Shown piece by piece: positions 8,261 to 16,977 of a stretch of DNA of 64,000 nt. The translations under genes and the position numbers were made by a program. The stretch comes from Ancylobacter sp. IITR112. Lineage in GTDB: Bacteria > Pseudomonadota > Alphaproteobacteria > Rhizobiales > Xanthobacteraceae. Position 1 is the stretch's first letter. Every line of letters starts with the position of its first letter. The notes beneath the pieces were generated by a model, which was not told where the DNA came from, did not search any database, and was given only the letters and a program-made list of their open reading frames with translations. Where the stretch lies: the NCBI RefSeq assembly GCF_041415945.1, contig NZ_JBGCUS010000001.1, forward strand, positions 3,038,001-3,102,000, read 5' to 3'.

Positions 8261-8839
8261 ATGGGCAGCTTCCGGGAAGATTCGGACGGGAACGACAGGC
8301 CGGGCGCCGAAGCCGGACCCCGCGCGGCAGGGTCTGCCCCCTCGGCCGAGATGATCCGCTTTGCCGAACGGCGCCTCGCCTCGCCCGCCTTTTTCGCGCT
8401 GTTTCAGGAAGGCATGGCGCTGGTCGAGGAAACCGCCGCCTATCTCGACGGAGAGGGCCGCGCGGCCAGCGCCGCGCTCCCGCGCGGGCGGCTCGCCGCC
8501 TATGCGCAGCAGAGCATGCGGCTGTCCACCCGGCTGATGCAGCTTGCCTCCTGGCTGCTGCTGCGCCGCGCGGTCGCCGACGGCGAGATGGCGGAAGCCA
8601 CCGCCCGGCGTGAAGCCGCCAAGATCGACCTGACGGGTCCGCTGCGCGACATCGACGCGGAAGCGTTGTTGCCGGACCCGCTGACGCGGCTGATCCAGCG
8701 TAGTTTCGAGCTGCAGCGACACATCGCGCAGTTCGATGCCGCCCTGTCCGCACCTTCCGCAGGGGAAAACACCGGCCTGCGACCGAATGTCGTCGCCGGG
8801 CAGATCGGTCAGCTCCGCCGCGCCTTCGAGCGGGGTTGA
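8261..8839 (+). CDS. rcdA: RcdA/DUF1465 family ClpXP adaptor
   Basis: RcdA-type proteins link the CpdR-primed ClpXP protease to substrates, including CtrA, during the alphaproteobacterial cell cycle. The 192-residue protein is mostly helical, with the family-like core IRFAERRLASPAFFALFQEGM (start of domain, ~residue 30), SMRLSTRLMQLASWLLLRRA and a C-terminal FELQRHIAQFDAAL helix. The start ATG 8261 is chosen because the open frame upstream translates the terminator and a Cys/Arg-rich stretch. It precedes rpmE, which converges on it. The adaptor role is established for Caulobacter RcdA and is inferred here. Confidence 0.85.
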   Translation: MGSFREDSDGNDRPGAEAGPRAAGSAPSAEMIRFAERRLASPAFFALFQEGMALVEETAAYLDGEGRAASAALPRGRLAAYAQQSMRLSTRLMQLASWLLLRRAVADGEMAEATARREAAKIDLTGPLRDIDAEALLPDPLTRLIQRSFELQRHIAQFDAALSAPSAGENTGLRPNVVAGQIGQLRRAFERG

Positions 8840-8881
8840 CCGTGCTGGGCGGCGCCGCCTCGCCCGTGGCAAAACCCACGC

Positions 8882-8922
8882 AAACGAAAACCCTCGCGCA
8901 GGGCCGTGTCCGGCGCGAGGGT
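8882..8922 (-). terminator. Intrinsic terminator of rpmE
   Basis: On the minus strand AACCCTCGCG (8913-8922) pairs with CGCGAGGGTT (8889-8898) around a 14-nt loop, and the second arm runs into TTTTCGTTTG. It ends the rpmE message and may also serve the converging rcdA message. Confidence 0.75.
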
Positions 8923-8973
8923 TGATGTCGTTATGTCGCGCAGCGCCCTGTGAGGGCGCCCCTCCCCGGCCGA

Positions 8974-9198
8974 TCAGGCCTTGAGGAAGCCCGCGAACTT
9001 CTTCTGGAACTTGGACACGCGGCCGGCGCGGTCGAGAAGCTGGCCGGAGCCGCCGGTCCAGGCCGGGTGCGAGGTCGGGTCGATATCGAGCTGGAGGACA
9101 TCGCCCTCCTTGCCCCAAGTCGTCCGGGTCGTGTACTCGGTGCCGTCCGTCATCACCACCTTGACGAAGTGGTAGTCGGGATGGATGTCGCTCTTCAT
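8974..9198 (-). CDS. rpmE: 50S ribosomal protein L31
   Basis: A 74-residue L31 starting [19 protein letters not shown], with the family block [20 protein letters not shown] and WTGG. It has no cysteine, so it is a zinc-independent form of L31. The ATG at 9196-9198 is preferred to one three codons upstream because L31 proteins begin MKxDIHP. It is divergent from the ABC exporter gene, a pairing often seen in Hyphomicrobiales, and has its own terminator. Confidence 0.95.
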   Translation of the reverse strand: MKSDIHPDYHFVKVVMTDGTEYTTRTTWGKEGDVLQLDIDPTSHPAWTGGSGQLLDRAGRVSKFQKKFAGFLKA

Positions 9199-9299
9199 GG
9201 GTAGCATCCTCAGCCGCCGCAGGCCGGCCCCTCGCGGGAGCCATGCGGCGATCTACAAAACGATCCTGCCGGAAATCCGAGCGGCTCTATAACCGAGAC

Positions 9300-11138
9300 A
9301 TGCCCGTGACACAAGCCGCCTCCACGTCTTCCACCGATGCCGCCGCCGACACGCCCGCGCTTTCGCCCAAGCCCGCCTCGCGCCGCCCGCGCCTCAAGCC
9401 GCTGATGGCGCTATGGCCGCATCTCCTGCGCTATCGCGGTCGGGCGCTCGCCGCTCTCACCGCGCTGATCGTCGCCGCCATCGCCACGCTGGTGGTACCG
9501 ATCGCGGTGCGGCGGATGATCGACTTCGGCTTCGACGAAAGCCATGCCGGCTTCATCGACCGCTATTTCGCCGTCATGATCGGTGTCGTCGCGGTGCTCT
9601 CGCTGGCGTCGGCCGCGCGCTACTACCTCGTCATGACGCTCGGCGAGCGCATCGTCGCCGATCTGCGCTCACAGGTCTTCGCCCATCTCCTCACCCTCGA
9701 CGGCGCCTTCTATGACAGCGCCAAGTCGGGCGAGCTGATCTCGCGGCTCACCGCCGACACGACGCAGATCAAGTCGACGGTCGGCGCCTCCGCCTCCATC
9801 GCGCTGCGCAACATCCTGCTGTTCATCGGCGCCACCATCATGATGGTCATCACCAGCCCCTGGCTGGCGGCGACGCTGCTGGTGGCGATTCCGGTCATCG
9901 TCGCGCTGCTCATCGGCGCCGGGCGCGGCGTGCGCCGGCGCTCGCGCGGGGCGCAGGACACGCTGGCGGAAGCCTCCGCCTATGCCGCCGAGGCGATCGG
10001 CTCGGTGCGCAGCCTGCAGGCCAACACCGCCGAGGGCGCCGCCTCGCGCCTGTTTTCCGGCGAGGTCGAACACGCCTTCGACGCCGCCCGCAACGCCGTG
10101 CGGGCACGGGCGTGGCTCACCGGCATTGGCATCTTCCTCGTCTTCGCCAGCGTGGTCGGGATTTTGTGGGCCGGCGCCAATGCGGTGCTGGCCGGCGACA
10201 TGAGCGCCGGCACGCTCGGCCAGTTCGTGCTCTATGCGGTGCTGGCGGCGAGCGGGCTCGGCCAGCTCGGCGAGGTGTGGGGCGAGATTTCGCAGGCCGC
10301 CGGCGCCACCGAGCGCATCGCCGAACTGCTGGCGGAAAAGCCGAAAGTGGCGCCCCCCGCCGCGCCCGTGGCGATGCCCGAACCGGCGCGCGGGGCGGTG
10401 GCCTTCGAAAATGTCGCCTTCGCCTATCCCGCGCGGCCGGACCTGCCGGCGCTGGACGGGGTAAGCTTCGCGGTGAAGCCAGGCGAGCGCGTCGCTATTG
10501 TTGGCCCCTCGGGGGCGGGCAAGAGCACGCTGTTCCAGCTTCTGCTGCGCTTCTACGATCCCGTCGCCGGCCGGGTGAAGGTGGACGGTGTGGACATCGC
10601 GGCGGCGGACCCGGAGGCGGTGCGCGGGCGCGTCGCGCTGGTGCCGCAGGATGTCGCCATCTTCGCCACCTCGATCCGCGAGAACATCCGCCTCGGCCGG
10701 CCCGGCGCCACCGATGCGGAAGTGGAGGAGGCCGGCCGGCTGGCGCGCGCCGACGAGTTCGTCGCCCGCCTTCCCGAGGGCTGGGAGACGCCGGTGGGCG
10801 AGCGCGGGGTCACTCTGTCGGGTGGCCAGCGCCAGCGCATTGCCATCGCCCGTGCCATTCTGCGCCAGGCGCCGATCCTGCTGCTGGACGAGGCCACCTC
10901 GGCACTCGACGCCGAAAGCGAGACGTTGGTGCAGCAGGCGCTGGACCTTTCCATGCAGGGCCGCACCACCCTCGTCATCGCCCATCGTCTGGCAACCGTC
11001 CTCTCCGCCGACCGCATCCTGGTCATGGAAGCCGGGCGCATCGTCGAGGAAGGCACCCATGCCAGCCTTGTCGGGCGCGGCGGGCTCTATGCGCGCCTCG
11101 CGGCGCTGCAGTTCGGCGAGCCCGCGCCGGAAAGCTGA
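9300..11138 (+). CDS. ABC exporter, fused membrane and ATPase domains
   Basis: A 612-residue half-size exporter (type IV fold). The N-terminal ~45 residues are hydrophilic and Ala/Pro-rich. Six membrane helices follow between about 50 and 340, then the nucleotide-binding domain. The latter has Walker A (GPSGAGKST), a Q-loop near LVPQDVAIF, the signature LSGGQRQRIAIARA, Walker B (PILLLDEATSALD) and the H-loop (VIAHRL). It would work as a homodimer. ATG 9300 was chosen over an upstream frame extension with no homology-like content. Substrate is unknown; lipids, peptides or drugs are all possible. Confidence 0.92.
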   Translation: MPVTQAASTSSTDAAADTPALSPKPASRRPRLKPLMALWPHLLRYRGRALAALTALIVAAIATLVVPIAVRRMIDFGFDESHAGFIDRYFAVMIGVVAVLSLASAARYYLVMTLGERIVADLRSQVFAHLLTLDGAFYDSAKSGELISRLTADTTQIKSTVGASASIALRNILLFIGATIMMVITSPWLAATLLVAIPVIVALLIGAGRGVRRRSRGAQDTLAEASAYAAEAIGSVRSLQANTAEGAASRLFSGEVEHAFDAARNAVRARAWLTGIGIFLVFASVVGILWAGANAVLAGDMSAGTLGQFVLYAVLAASGLGQLGEVWGEISQAAGATERIAELLAEKPKVAPPAAPVAMPEPARGAVAFENVAFAYPARPDLPALDGVSFAVKPGERVAIVGPSGAGKSTLFQLLLRFYDPVAGRVKVDGVDIAAADPEAVRGRVALVPQDVAIFATSIRENIRLGRPGATDAEVEEAGRLARADEFVARLPEGWETPVGERGVTLSGGQRQRIAIARAILRQAPILLLDEATSALDAESETLVQQALDLSMQGRTTLVIAHRLATVLSADRILVMEAGRIVEEGTHASLVGRGGLYARLAALQFGEPAPES

Positions 11139-11482
11139 CGCGGGCGGGGGCGGCGCTCCTGCCCCCTCCGCCTCTCAAAGCCGTCGCCAGCGCCCCGGCA
11201 CGCGGCGACGACAGGCGCCGCGACGAGCCCGGCCGCTTGGCCCGCAATCCGTCGTCCTTTCGCCGCGCTTTCGTCCGATCGCCTGAACCATCGCGCCACT
11301 CCCGCATTGTCGAGGGAGACAGGCAGCCGGTGGCAGTCGAAAGGGCATGCGCGTCGGCAGGCTCCGCCGCCAAGCGGCGTTGCTAAGCGGCGTTGCTAAG
11401 CGTCGTTGCTAAGCGTCGTTGCTAAGCCCAGCGGTCAGGCCATGCCGCCCTGCCTTGTCGTTCTCAGAATGGGAGACCGCAC
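11139..11482. other. 344-bp gene-free interval between ABC exporter and DUF2231
   Basis: No convincing coding frame is seen; the open frames here are extensions or shadows of the flanking genes. The right end holds four 13-bp tandem repeats (see separate entry), followed by the leader of DUF2231 with a GGGAGACC-like ribosome binding site at about 11470. No clear intrinsic terminator follows the exporter gene. Confidence 0.6.
11374..11425. repeat. Four 13-bp tandem repeats (GCGNCGTTGCTAA)
   Basis: Two copies of GCGGCGTTGCTAA (11374-11386, 11387-11399) are followed by two of GCGTCGTTGCTAA (11400-11412, 11413-11425) and then GCCC. The pattern of two identical pairs suggests recent slippage expansion. 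It lies about 60 bp upstream of the DUF2231 start. The 13-bp period is not a multiple of three, consistent with non-coding DNA. Confidence 0.9.
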
Positions 11483-11932
11483 ATGGCCGTTATCGAGGCG
11501 CCGGCGGCGCGCATCCTTGCTCCGCCTCTCCACCCTTTCCTCATGCTCATTCCAGCCACCTGTCTCACCACCGGGCTGCTGACCGATCTCGCCTATTGGG
11601 CGACCGTCAACACCATGTGGGCGGACTTCTCTGCTTGGCTGGTGAGCGCCGGCGCCATCCTGGCCTGGTTGGTGGCGATCGCCGGACTGGTGGAACTGCT
11701 GATGCGGCCGGCGCTGCGTCTTCGCGCCGGCATGCCGGCCTATGTGCTCGCCTATCTCGCCGCGATGGTGCTGGCGACCTTCAACATGCTGGTGCACACG
11801 CGCGACGCCTGGTCCTCGGTGGTGCCCTGGGGCCTCGCCTTGTCGGCTCTCACCGTGCTCGCCTTTCTCGCCGCCGCCGCGGCGGCTTATGTCCTTGTCG
11901 CCCATCCCCGCAGCGGAGGTGCTCCCCGATGA
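11483..11932 (+). CDS. DUF2231 family membrane protein
   Basis: A 149-residue integral membrane protein with four hydrophobic segments. It opens with the family-like LHPFLMLIPATCLTTGLLTDLAYW region (residues ~13-36). The function of DUF2231 proteins is unknown; some are heme- or redox-associated by context. Its stop overlaps the start of the downstream dehydrogenase by four bases, so the two are coupled. This supports a shared role, perhaps as a membrane partner for the periplasmic enzyme (inference). Confidence 0.85.
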   Translation: MAVIEAPAARILAPPLHPFLMLIPATCLTTGLLTDLAYWATVNTMWADFSAWLVSAGAILAWLVAIAGLVELLMRPALRLRAGMPAYVLAYLAAMVLATFNMLVHTRDAWSSVVPWGLALSALTVLAFLAAAAAAYVLVAHPRSGGAPR

Positions 11933-13281
11933 ACCGCCGGACAACGCCTCTCATCCCCTGCATTGCCGCCGCACTCGGACTGCTCTCCTTCACGCCCTTG
12001 GCGCTGGCGCAGGACCGCATCACCGTGGAGCAGCAGACCGGCCCCAACCCCATTCTCCCGGAGCCACAGCTCGGCCTGTTCCCGACCATGAAGATCGCCG
12101 AGATCATCGGTTGGTCGGAGGGTGAAACGCCCACCGTCCCCCAGGGTTATAGCATCAAGGCACTGGCGACCGGCCTTGAGCATCCCCGCGAACTCTACAC
12201 CCTGCCCAATGGCGACATCCTCGTGGTCGAATCGAAGGCCCCGGGCGGCAAGCCGATCCGCCACCCCAAGGGCCTCGTGCGCGGCTGGGTGGAGACCTGG
12301 GTCGGCGGCAGCAGCGATAGCGGCGACAGCAACCGCATCACCTTGCTGCGCGACGCCAATGGCGACGGCACCCCCGAGGAGCGTACCGTTTTCCTGGACA
12401 ATCTGAACTCGCCCTTCGGCGTGGCGCTGGTCGGCAGCGATCTCTATGTCGCCCATGCCGACGCGATCATGCGCTACCCCTATAATGAGGGCGATACCCA
12501 GATCACCGCGCCTGGCGAGTTGCTGGCGCATCTGCCGGGCGGACCGATCAACCACCACTGGACCAAGAGCCTCGTCGCCAGCCCCGACGGCAACCTGCTT
12601 TATGTCGGCGTCGGCTCCAACAGCAATGCCAGCGAGCGGGGCATGGAGGCCGAGAAGAACCGCGCCGCCATTCATGAGGTCGACCGGATGAGCGGGCGCC
12701 AGCGCCTTTACGCCAGCGGCCTGCGCAACCCGAACGGCCTGACCTTCAACCCCGCGACCGGCGCGCTCTGGACCGTGGTCAATGAACGCGACGAACTCGG
12801 CCCCAATCTCGTTCCCGACTACCTCACCTCGGTGCAGGAGGGCGGCTTCTATGGCTGGCCCTACAGCTATTACGGCCAGCATGTCGATCCCCGGGTGAAG
12901 CCCGAGCGGCCCGATCTCGTCGAGCGCGCCCTCGTGCCGGATTACGCGCTCGGCTCGCATGTCGCGGCGCTGGGGCTCGACTTCTACACCGGCACCGCCT
13001 TCGCCCCGCGCTACCAGGGCGGCGCCTTCATCGGCCTGCACGGCAGTTGGAACCGCGACGAATTCAGTGGCTACAAGGTGATCTTCGTTCCGTTCGAGAA
13101 CGGCCGCCCCAGCGGGCCGGCGGAGGATTTCGTCACCGGTTTCCTCAATGAAGACGGGCAGGCGCGCGGTCGGCCGGTGGGTGTCGCGGTAGACGCGACC
13201 GGCGCGCTGCTGATCGCCGACGATGCCGGCAACACGGTCTGGCGCGTCACCGCCACCCCGCCGGTCAACGCCTCGCGCTGA
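11929..13281 (+). CDS. Secreted PQQ-type sorbosone dehydrogenase-like beta-propeller protein
   Basis: A 450-residue exported protein. It has a signal peptide ending near LALAQ (residues 1-25), followed by a six-bladed propeller typical of soluble glucose/sorbosone dehydrogenases. Seen: GLEHPRELYTLPNGDILVVE at the first blade, the Asp/Asn-rich calcium-like loop RDANGDGTPEE, ASGLRNPNGLTFNPATGALW and LHGSWNRDEFSGYKV near the C-terminus. It probably oxidises a sugar or aldehyde in the periplasm using PQQ. No PQQ biosynthesis gene is in view. It is coupled to DUF2231 by a four-base overlap. Confidence 0.85.
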   Translation: MNRRTTPLIPCIAAALGLLSFTPLALAQDRITVEQQTGPNPILPEPQLGLFPTMKIAEIIGWSEGETPTVPQGYSIKALATGLEHPRELYTLPNGDILVVESKAPGGKPIRHPKGLVRGWVETWVGGSSDSGDSNRITLLRDANGDGTPEERTVFLDNLNSPFGVALVGSDLYVAHADAIMRYPYNEGDTQITAPGELLAHLPGGPINHHWTKSLVASPDGNLLYVGVGSNSNASERGMEAEKNRAAIHEVDRMSGRQRLYASGLRNPNGLTFNPATGALWTVVNERDELGPNLVPDYLTSVQEGGFYGWPYSYYGQHVDPRVKPERPDLVERALVPDYALGSHVAALGLDFYTGTAFAPRYQGGAFIGLHGSWNRDEFSGYKVIFVPFENGRPSGPAEDFVTGFLNEDGQARGRPVGVAVDATGALLIADDAGNTVWRVTATPPVNASR

Positions 13282-13317
13282 CAGGGGCCGACCGGACTTC
13301 GCGGGTCGTTCCGACGC

Positions 13318-13797
13318 TCAGCCGCCCGTGCGCTCCATCCGCAGCGTCGGGCGGCCGGAGGTGGGGTTCACCCCGTGGCCGGTCACGACGAACCCCGCCT
13401 TTTCGTAAAAGCGCACCGCGCGCTCATTCTGCTCGTTCACATCGAGCACGAGACGGCGCGGCGAGCGGGCGGCGGCGGCCCTGATCAGCGCGCCCGCCAC
13501 CCCAGTACCCCAATGGTCGGGATGAACCACGAGCTGGTCGACATAGCCGGTGCGGGGATTCACCGACACGAAGCCGAGCAACGTGCCCGGGCCGCCGCCC
13601 GGCCCTTCCGCCTGGGCGAGGTCGATCACCGCCCCCTCCTCGATCAGCGTGCCGATGCGGTGGCACAGCCAGCCGCGGCGGGCCTCGAAGTCGATTTCCG
13701 GTAACGCCTCCTGCCAGGCTTCAACCCATAAATGGGTCATTTCCGGCATGTGGCGCCAGTCGAAGCCGATCAGCAGGGGGGCGTGCGGCTCGCTCAT
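13318..13797 (-). CDS. GNAT family N-acetyltransferase
   Basis: A 159-residue single-domain acetyltransferase. The acetyl-CoA site is seen as VHPDHWGTGVAGALI, corresponding to the R/Q-x-x-G-x-G/A motif but with W-G-T-G-V, followed by NEQNERAVRFYEKAGF, the classic GNAT C-terminal signature. The substrate is unknown. It lies ten bases past the start side of the OmpA-like gene on the same strand and is probably the last gene of the stator-pair transcript. Confidence 0.88.
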   Translation of the reverse strand: MSEPHAPLLIGFDWRHMPEMTHLWVEAWQEALPEIDFEARRGWLCHRIGTLIEEGAVIDLAQAEGPGGGPGTLLGFVSVNPRTGYVDQLVVHPDHWGTGVAGALIRAAAARSPRRLVLDVNEQNERAVRFYEKAGFVVTGHGVNPTSGRPTLRMERTGG

Positions 13798-13806
13798 CGC
13801 CGGGCC

Positions 13807-14841
13807 TCAGCGTTCGGTGAGCTTGAGCTCGATGCGGCGATTGCGCGCCCGGGCCTCGTCGTCGCTGCCGGAATCGATCGGCTGGTACTCGCCGAAGCCG
13901 GCGGCGACGAGATGCTGGGGCGACACGCCGCGTTGCGCGAGATACTGGACGACCGCAATGGCGCGGGCGGCCGAAAGCTCCCAGTTGGAGGGGTAGAGCG
14001 GCGTCGCGATGGGGCGATTGTCGGTATGCCCGTCGACACGCAGCACCCAGGGGAGATCATCCGGTATCTGCTTTTCCAGCTCGATCAGCGCGCTCGCGAG
14101 CTTGTCCAGCGCCGGCAGCGCGTCGTCCCGCAACTGCGCGGCGGCAGGATCGAAGAAGATTTCAGACTGGAAAACGAAACGGTCGCCCACCACCCGCACA
14201 TCCGGCCGGTCGCCGAGAATGGCGCGCAGCCGCCCGAAGAATTCCGAGCGGTAGCGGGTCAGTTCCTGCACGCGCTGGGCGAGAGCGACGTTGAGCCGCC
14301 GGCCGAGATCGGCAAGGCGCGACTGGCTCTCCTTGTCCTTCTGTTCGGAAATCTCCAGCGCCTGTTCGAGCGCCGCGATCTGCCGGCGCAGCGCGGCGAT
14401 CTGCTGGTTGAGAATGGCGATCTGCGCCGCGGCCGAGGCGGCGGCATCCTTTTCATCGCCGAGCTGGCGGGCGAGTTCCGCGCTGCGGCTCTGGGCGGAG
14501 GCGATCTCCTCCGGGCTGGCGACGGCCGCCGCAGCATCGCGCAGCACGTCGCGCTCCTGCTCCAGCCGCAGCAGGCTGGCGCGCAGCGCGCCCATCTGGC
14601 TGTCCGTCTCGGCGTCGTTGGCCCGCTCCAGCGCCAGCAGGTCGGTCAGTTCGCGGATCTGCGCCTGCAGCCGCGCCATCGCGTCGTCCTTGGAGCCGAT
14701 CTCCTGGGTGAGCACGAACTGCGCCAGCACGAAAACCGACAGCAGGAACACGAACACCAGCAGCAGCGTCGACAGCGCGTCGACGAAGCCGGGCCAATAG
14801 TCGATGTGGCGCTCGCCACGGCGGGAACGTCCCAGGGCCAT
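13807..14841 (-). CDS. MotB/OmpA-like peptidoglycan-binding stator partner
   Basis: A 344-residue inner-membrane protein. It has one N-terminal helix (about residues 18-42) carrying an Asp at position 21 in WPGFVDALSTLLLV, the place of the ion-coupling Asp of MotB/TolR. A long coiled coil of about residues 50-190 follows, rich in Ala, Glu, Arg and Gln. An OmpA-C domain then has VDGHTDNRPI, NWELSAARAIAVVQYL and ARARNRRIELKLTER, which bind peptidoglycan. It overlaps the ExbB/MotA-like gene by one base. It is not a flagellar MotB by context, as no flagellar gene is near. Confidence 0.88.
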   Translation of the reverse strand: MALGRSRRGERHIDYWPGFVDALSTLLLVFVFLLSVFVLAQFVLTQEIGSKDDAMARLQAQIRELTDLLALERANDAETDSQMGALRASLLRLEQERDVLRDAAAAVASPEEIASAQSRSAELARQLGDEKDAAASAAAQIAILNQQIAALRRQIAALEQALEISEQKDKESQSRLADLGRRLNVALAQRVQELTRYRSEFFGRLRAILGDRPDVRVVGDRFVFQSEIFFDPAAAQLRDDALPALDKLASALIELEKQIPDDLPWVLRVDGHTDNRPIATPLYPSNWELSAARAIAVVQYLAQRGVSPQHLVAAGFGEYQPIDSGSDDEARARNRRIELKLTER

Positions 14842-15902
14842 CAGGCGCTCTCGCGGTCCGTTTTGGTCTCGGCCAGGCGCTCCAGCAGGCGCTTGATGTC
14901 GCGCTGCTGCTCGGCCTGCGCCTCCACCCAGTCGCGCACCATCTGCTGCTCGCTGCGCATGTGCTGGACGAGGCCCTGCAGGCTCTCGGCGAGATGGGCC
15001 ATCGCCGAGGTGACGCGCTGCGAGCCGGCCTCGGTCATGGTGCGCTCAAGCCGCGCTATGGCGGCGGCAAGATCGCTGAAATCCGGCGCGGGCGTCACGG
15101 GCGGGGGCAGCGGCAGCGGACCGATCGGCGTCGCCGGCATCGGCGCGGGCACCGGAACCGGCCCGCGGACGCGGGCCGCCTCGGTGCCGAGATCCTCCAC
15201 CGTGGTCGACAGCCAGTCTTCGAGGTCGATGTAGAAGCGGTTCTGCGCCTGCCCGGCCTGCAGGTCGAGAAAACCGAGCACCAGCGAGCCGGCAAGACCG
15301 AACAGCGAGGAGGAGAACGCGATGCCCATGCCGCCCAGCGGCGCGGCGAGGCCGGTCTTCAGCGTGTCCAGCACAGAGCCGGATTCCGGCCCGACATCCA
15401 GCGCGCCGATCACCCGGGCGATCGAGCTCACCGTTTCCAGCAGGCCCCAGAAGGTGCCGAGCAGGCCGAGAAAGACGAGCAGGCCGGTGAGATAGCGCAG
15501 CAGGTCACGCGCCTCATCGAGGCGGGTGCCGATGGATTCGAGGATGCCGCGCATCGTCGCCTGGGAGATCGACATGCGCCCGACGCGATCGCCCAGCAGC
15601 GCCGCCATCGGCGCCAGCAGCACCGGCGCCTGCCGCACTTCGAGGCCGGGATCGGCGATGCGGAAACTGTTCACCCACTCGACTTCCGGCAGCAGGCGCA
15701 GCACCTGGCGGAAGGCGAAGATGATGCCGATGAACAGAACGCCGAAGATGACGCCGTTCAGGCCGGGATTATTGAGGAAGGCGCGCCAGATCGGCTCGTG
15801 CAGAATGGAGGCCAACGCCACGCACAGCAGGATGAACACGAACATCCGCACCAGAAAGATGCGGGGCGATGACAATTTATGAAATGAATCGGTAGCGCTC
15901 AT
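14841..15902 (-). CDS. MotA/TolQ/ExbB-type proton channel subunit
   Basis: A 353-residue membrane protein. Hydrophobic helices lie near residues 16-35, 48-66, 140-165 and 190-215. The last pair, LLRYLTGLLVFLGLLGTFWG and GGMGIAFSSSLFGLAGSLV, is the MotA/ExbB channel signature. The C-terminal ~120 residues are a Pro-rich linker and a predicted coiled coil. With the downstream OmpA-like protein it forms a complete stator-like pair that could couple ion flow to cell-wall-anchored movement. The partner machine is unknown. This pair occurs near tkt in related genomes (general knowledge). Confidence 0.87.
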   Translation of the reverse strand: MSATDSFHKLSSPRIFLVRMFVFILLCVALASILHEPIWRAFLNNPGLNGVIFGVLFIGIIFAFRQVLRLLPEVEWVNSFRIADPGLEVRQAPVLLAPMAALLGDRVGRMSISQATMRGILESIGTRLDEARDLLRYLTGLLVFLGLLGTFWGLLETVSSIARVIGALDVGPESGSVLDTLKTGLAAPLGGMGIAFSSSLFGLAGSLVLGFLDLQAGQAQNRFYIDLEDWLSTTVEDLGTEAARVRGPVPVPAPMPATPIGPLPLPPPVTPAPDFSDLAAAIARLERTMTEAGSQRVTSAMAHLAESLQGLVQHMRSEQQMVRDWVEAQAEQQRDIKRLLERLAETKTDRESA

Positions 15903-16040
15903 GCCGTCGGCCGTCCCTGTGAAGGACGGCGATGGCCCGAAAGACCGCCCCTCGGGCCGGACTATGCCACAGACGCAGGGAAAAGGAACGCGGCAGAGAC
16001 CTTAAGAAAAACCCTTATGTCTCTACCGTTACGTCTTTCT

Positions 16041-16829
16041 CTACGCTTTGCTCACAAGCGCCAAAAGGTCGCGCCGCACCGTATCGTTACCGACGATGAT
16101 GTCACCCTTGGCCAACATCTTGTCGCCGCCGTCGAGGTCCGAGACATAGCCGCCCGCCTCGCGCACCAGCACGATGCCCGCCGCCATGTCCCAGGGGCTG
16201 AGCCCGCGCTCCCAGAAGGCGTCGAAGCGGCCGGCGGCGACCCAGGCGAGATCCAGCGCGGCGGTGCCGGTGCGGCGCAGGCCCGCGACCTTCGGCGCGA
16301 CGGCGGCGTATTCGCGGCCGAACTGGGCGAAGTCGCCGCGCCCCATATGCGGCAGGCCGCAGCAGACCACGGCGTCGGCGAGGCCACGCCGCGCTGCCAC
16401 CCGGATGCGACGGTCATTCATGAAGGCGCCCGCGCCCTTCTCGGCGACGAAGAGTTCGTCGGTGACGGGGTTGTAGATCACGCCCGCCACCGGCACGCCG
16501 TCGCGCGCCAGCGCCAGCGAAACGCAGAACAGCGGAATGCCGTGCAGGAAATTGGTGGTGCCGTCGAGCGGGTCGATGATCCAGCGATGGCTCTCATCGG
16601 CCCCGTCGATCTCACCGCTCTCCTCCATGATGAAGCCGAAATTCGGCCGCGCCTTGGAGAGCTCGTCCTGCAGGATGCGCTCGGCCTTGCGGTCGGCGTT
16701 GGAGACGAAATTGGCCGGGCCCTTGAGCGATACCTGCAGGTTCTCGACCTCCCCGAAATCGCGAATCAGGGAGCGGCCGGCCTTGCGGACGGCCTGGACC
16801 ATGACGGTCATCAGGGGAGTACGGATCAT
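16041..16829 (-). CDS. Inositol monophosphatase family protein (SuhB-like)
   Basis: A 262-residue Mg2+-dependent phosphatase. The metal-binding motifs are intact: MEESGEIDG (first site, ~residue 68), WIIDPLDGTTNFLHGIP (second) and LSPWDMAAGIVLVREAGG (third). The substrate may be inositol-1-phosphate, another sugar phosphate or PAP. E. coli SuhB also acts in rRNA antitermination. It stands between the stator pair and zapA, all on the minus strand but with 140-150 bp gaps, so it probably has its own promoter. Confidence 0.92.
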   Translation of the reverse strand: MIRTPLMTVMVQAVRKAGRSLIRDFGEVENLQVSLKGPANFVSNADRKAERILQDELSKARPNFGFIMEESGEIDGADESHRWIIDPLDGTTNFLHGIPLFCVSLALARDGVPVAGVIYNPVTDELFVAEKGAGAFMNDRRIRVAARRGLADAVVCCGLPHMGRGDFAQFGREYAAVAPKVAGLRRTGTAALDLAWVAAGRFDAFWERGLSPWDMAAGIVLVREAGGYVSDLDGGDKMLAKGDIIVGNDTVRRDLLALVSKA

Positions 16830-16977
16830 GTCGAATTCCAGATGAAGCGCAGTCGGAAGCCGCGGAACGGTATGCTCCTGTGCGCTGCGCGGCCGGCCGC
16901 GTCAAGCCCGGCCGGCGCCCGCCGGGCCGTGCGGGCGCGCAGATCGACGGGGTGCCGACGCCCTCGCCGCCGGGCGT

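Noticed and set aside
11374..11425. A CRISPR array or integration site
   Set aside because: Repeat units are 13 bp and directly adjacent without spacers. There is no cas gene, integrase or tRNA nearby.
13807..14841. Flagellar MotB
   Set aside because: It has the Asp-bearing helix and OmpA domain, but the long coiled coil, the ExbB-like partner and the lack of any flagellar gene argue for a non-flagellar stator-like role.
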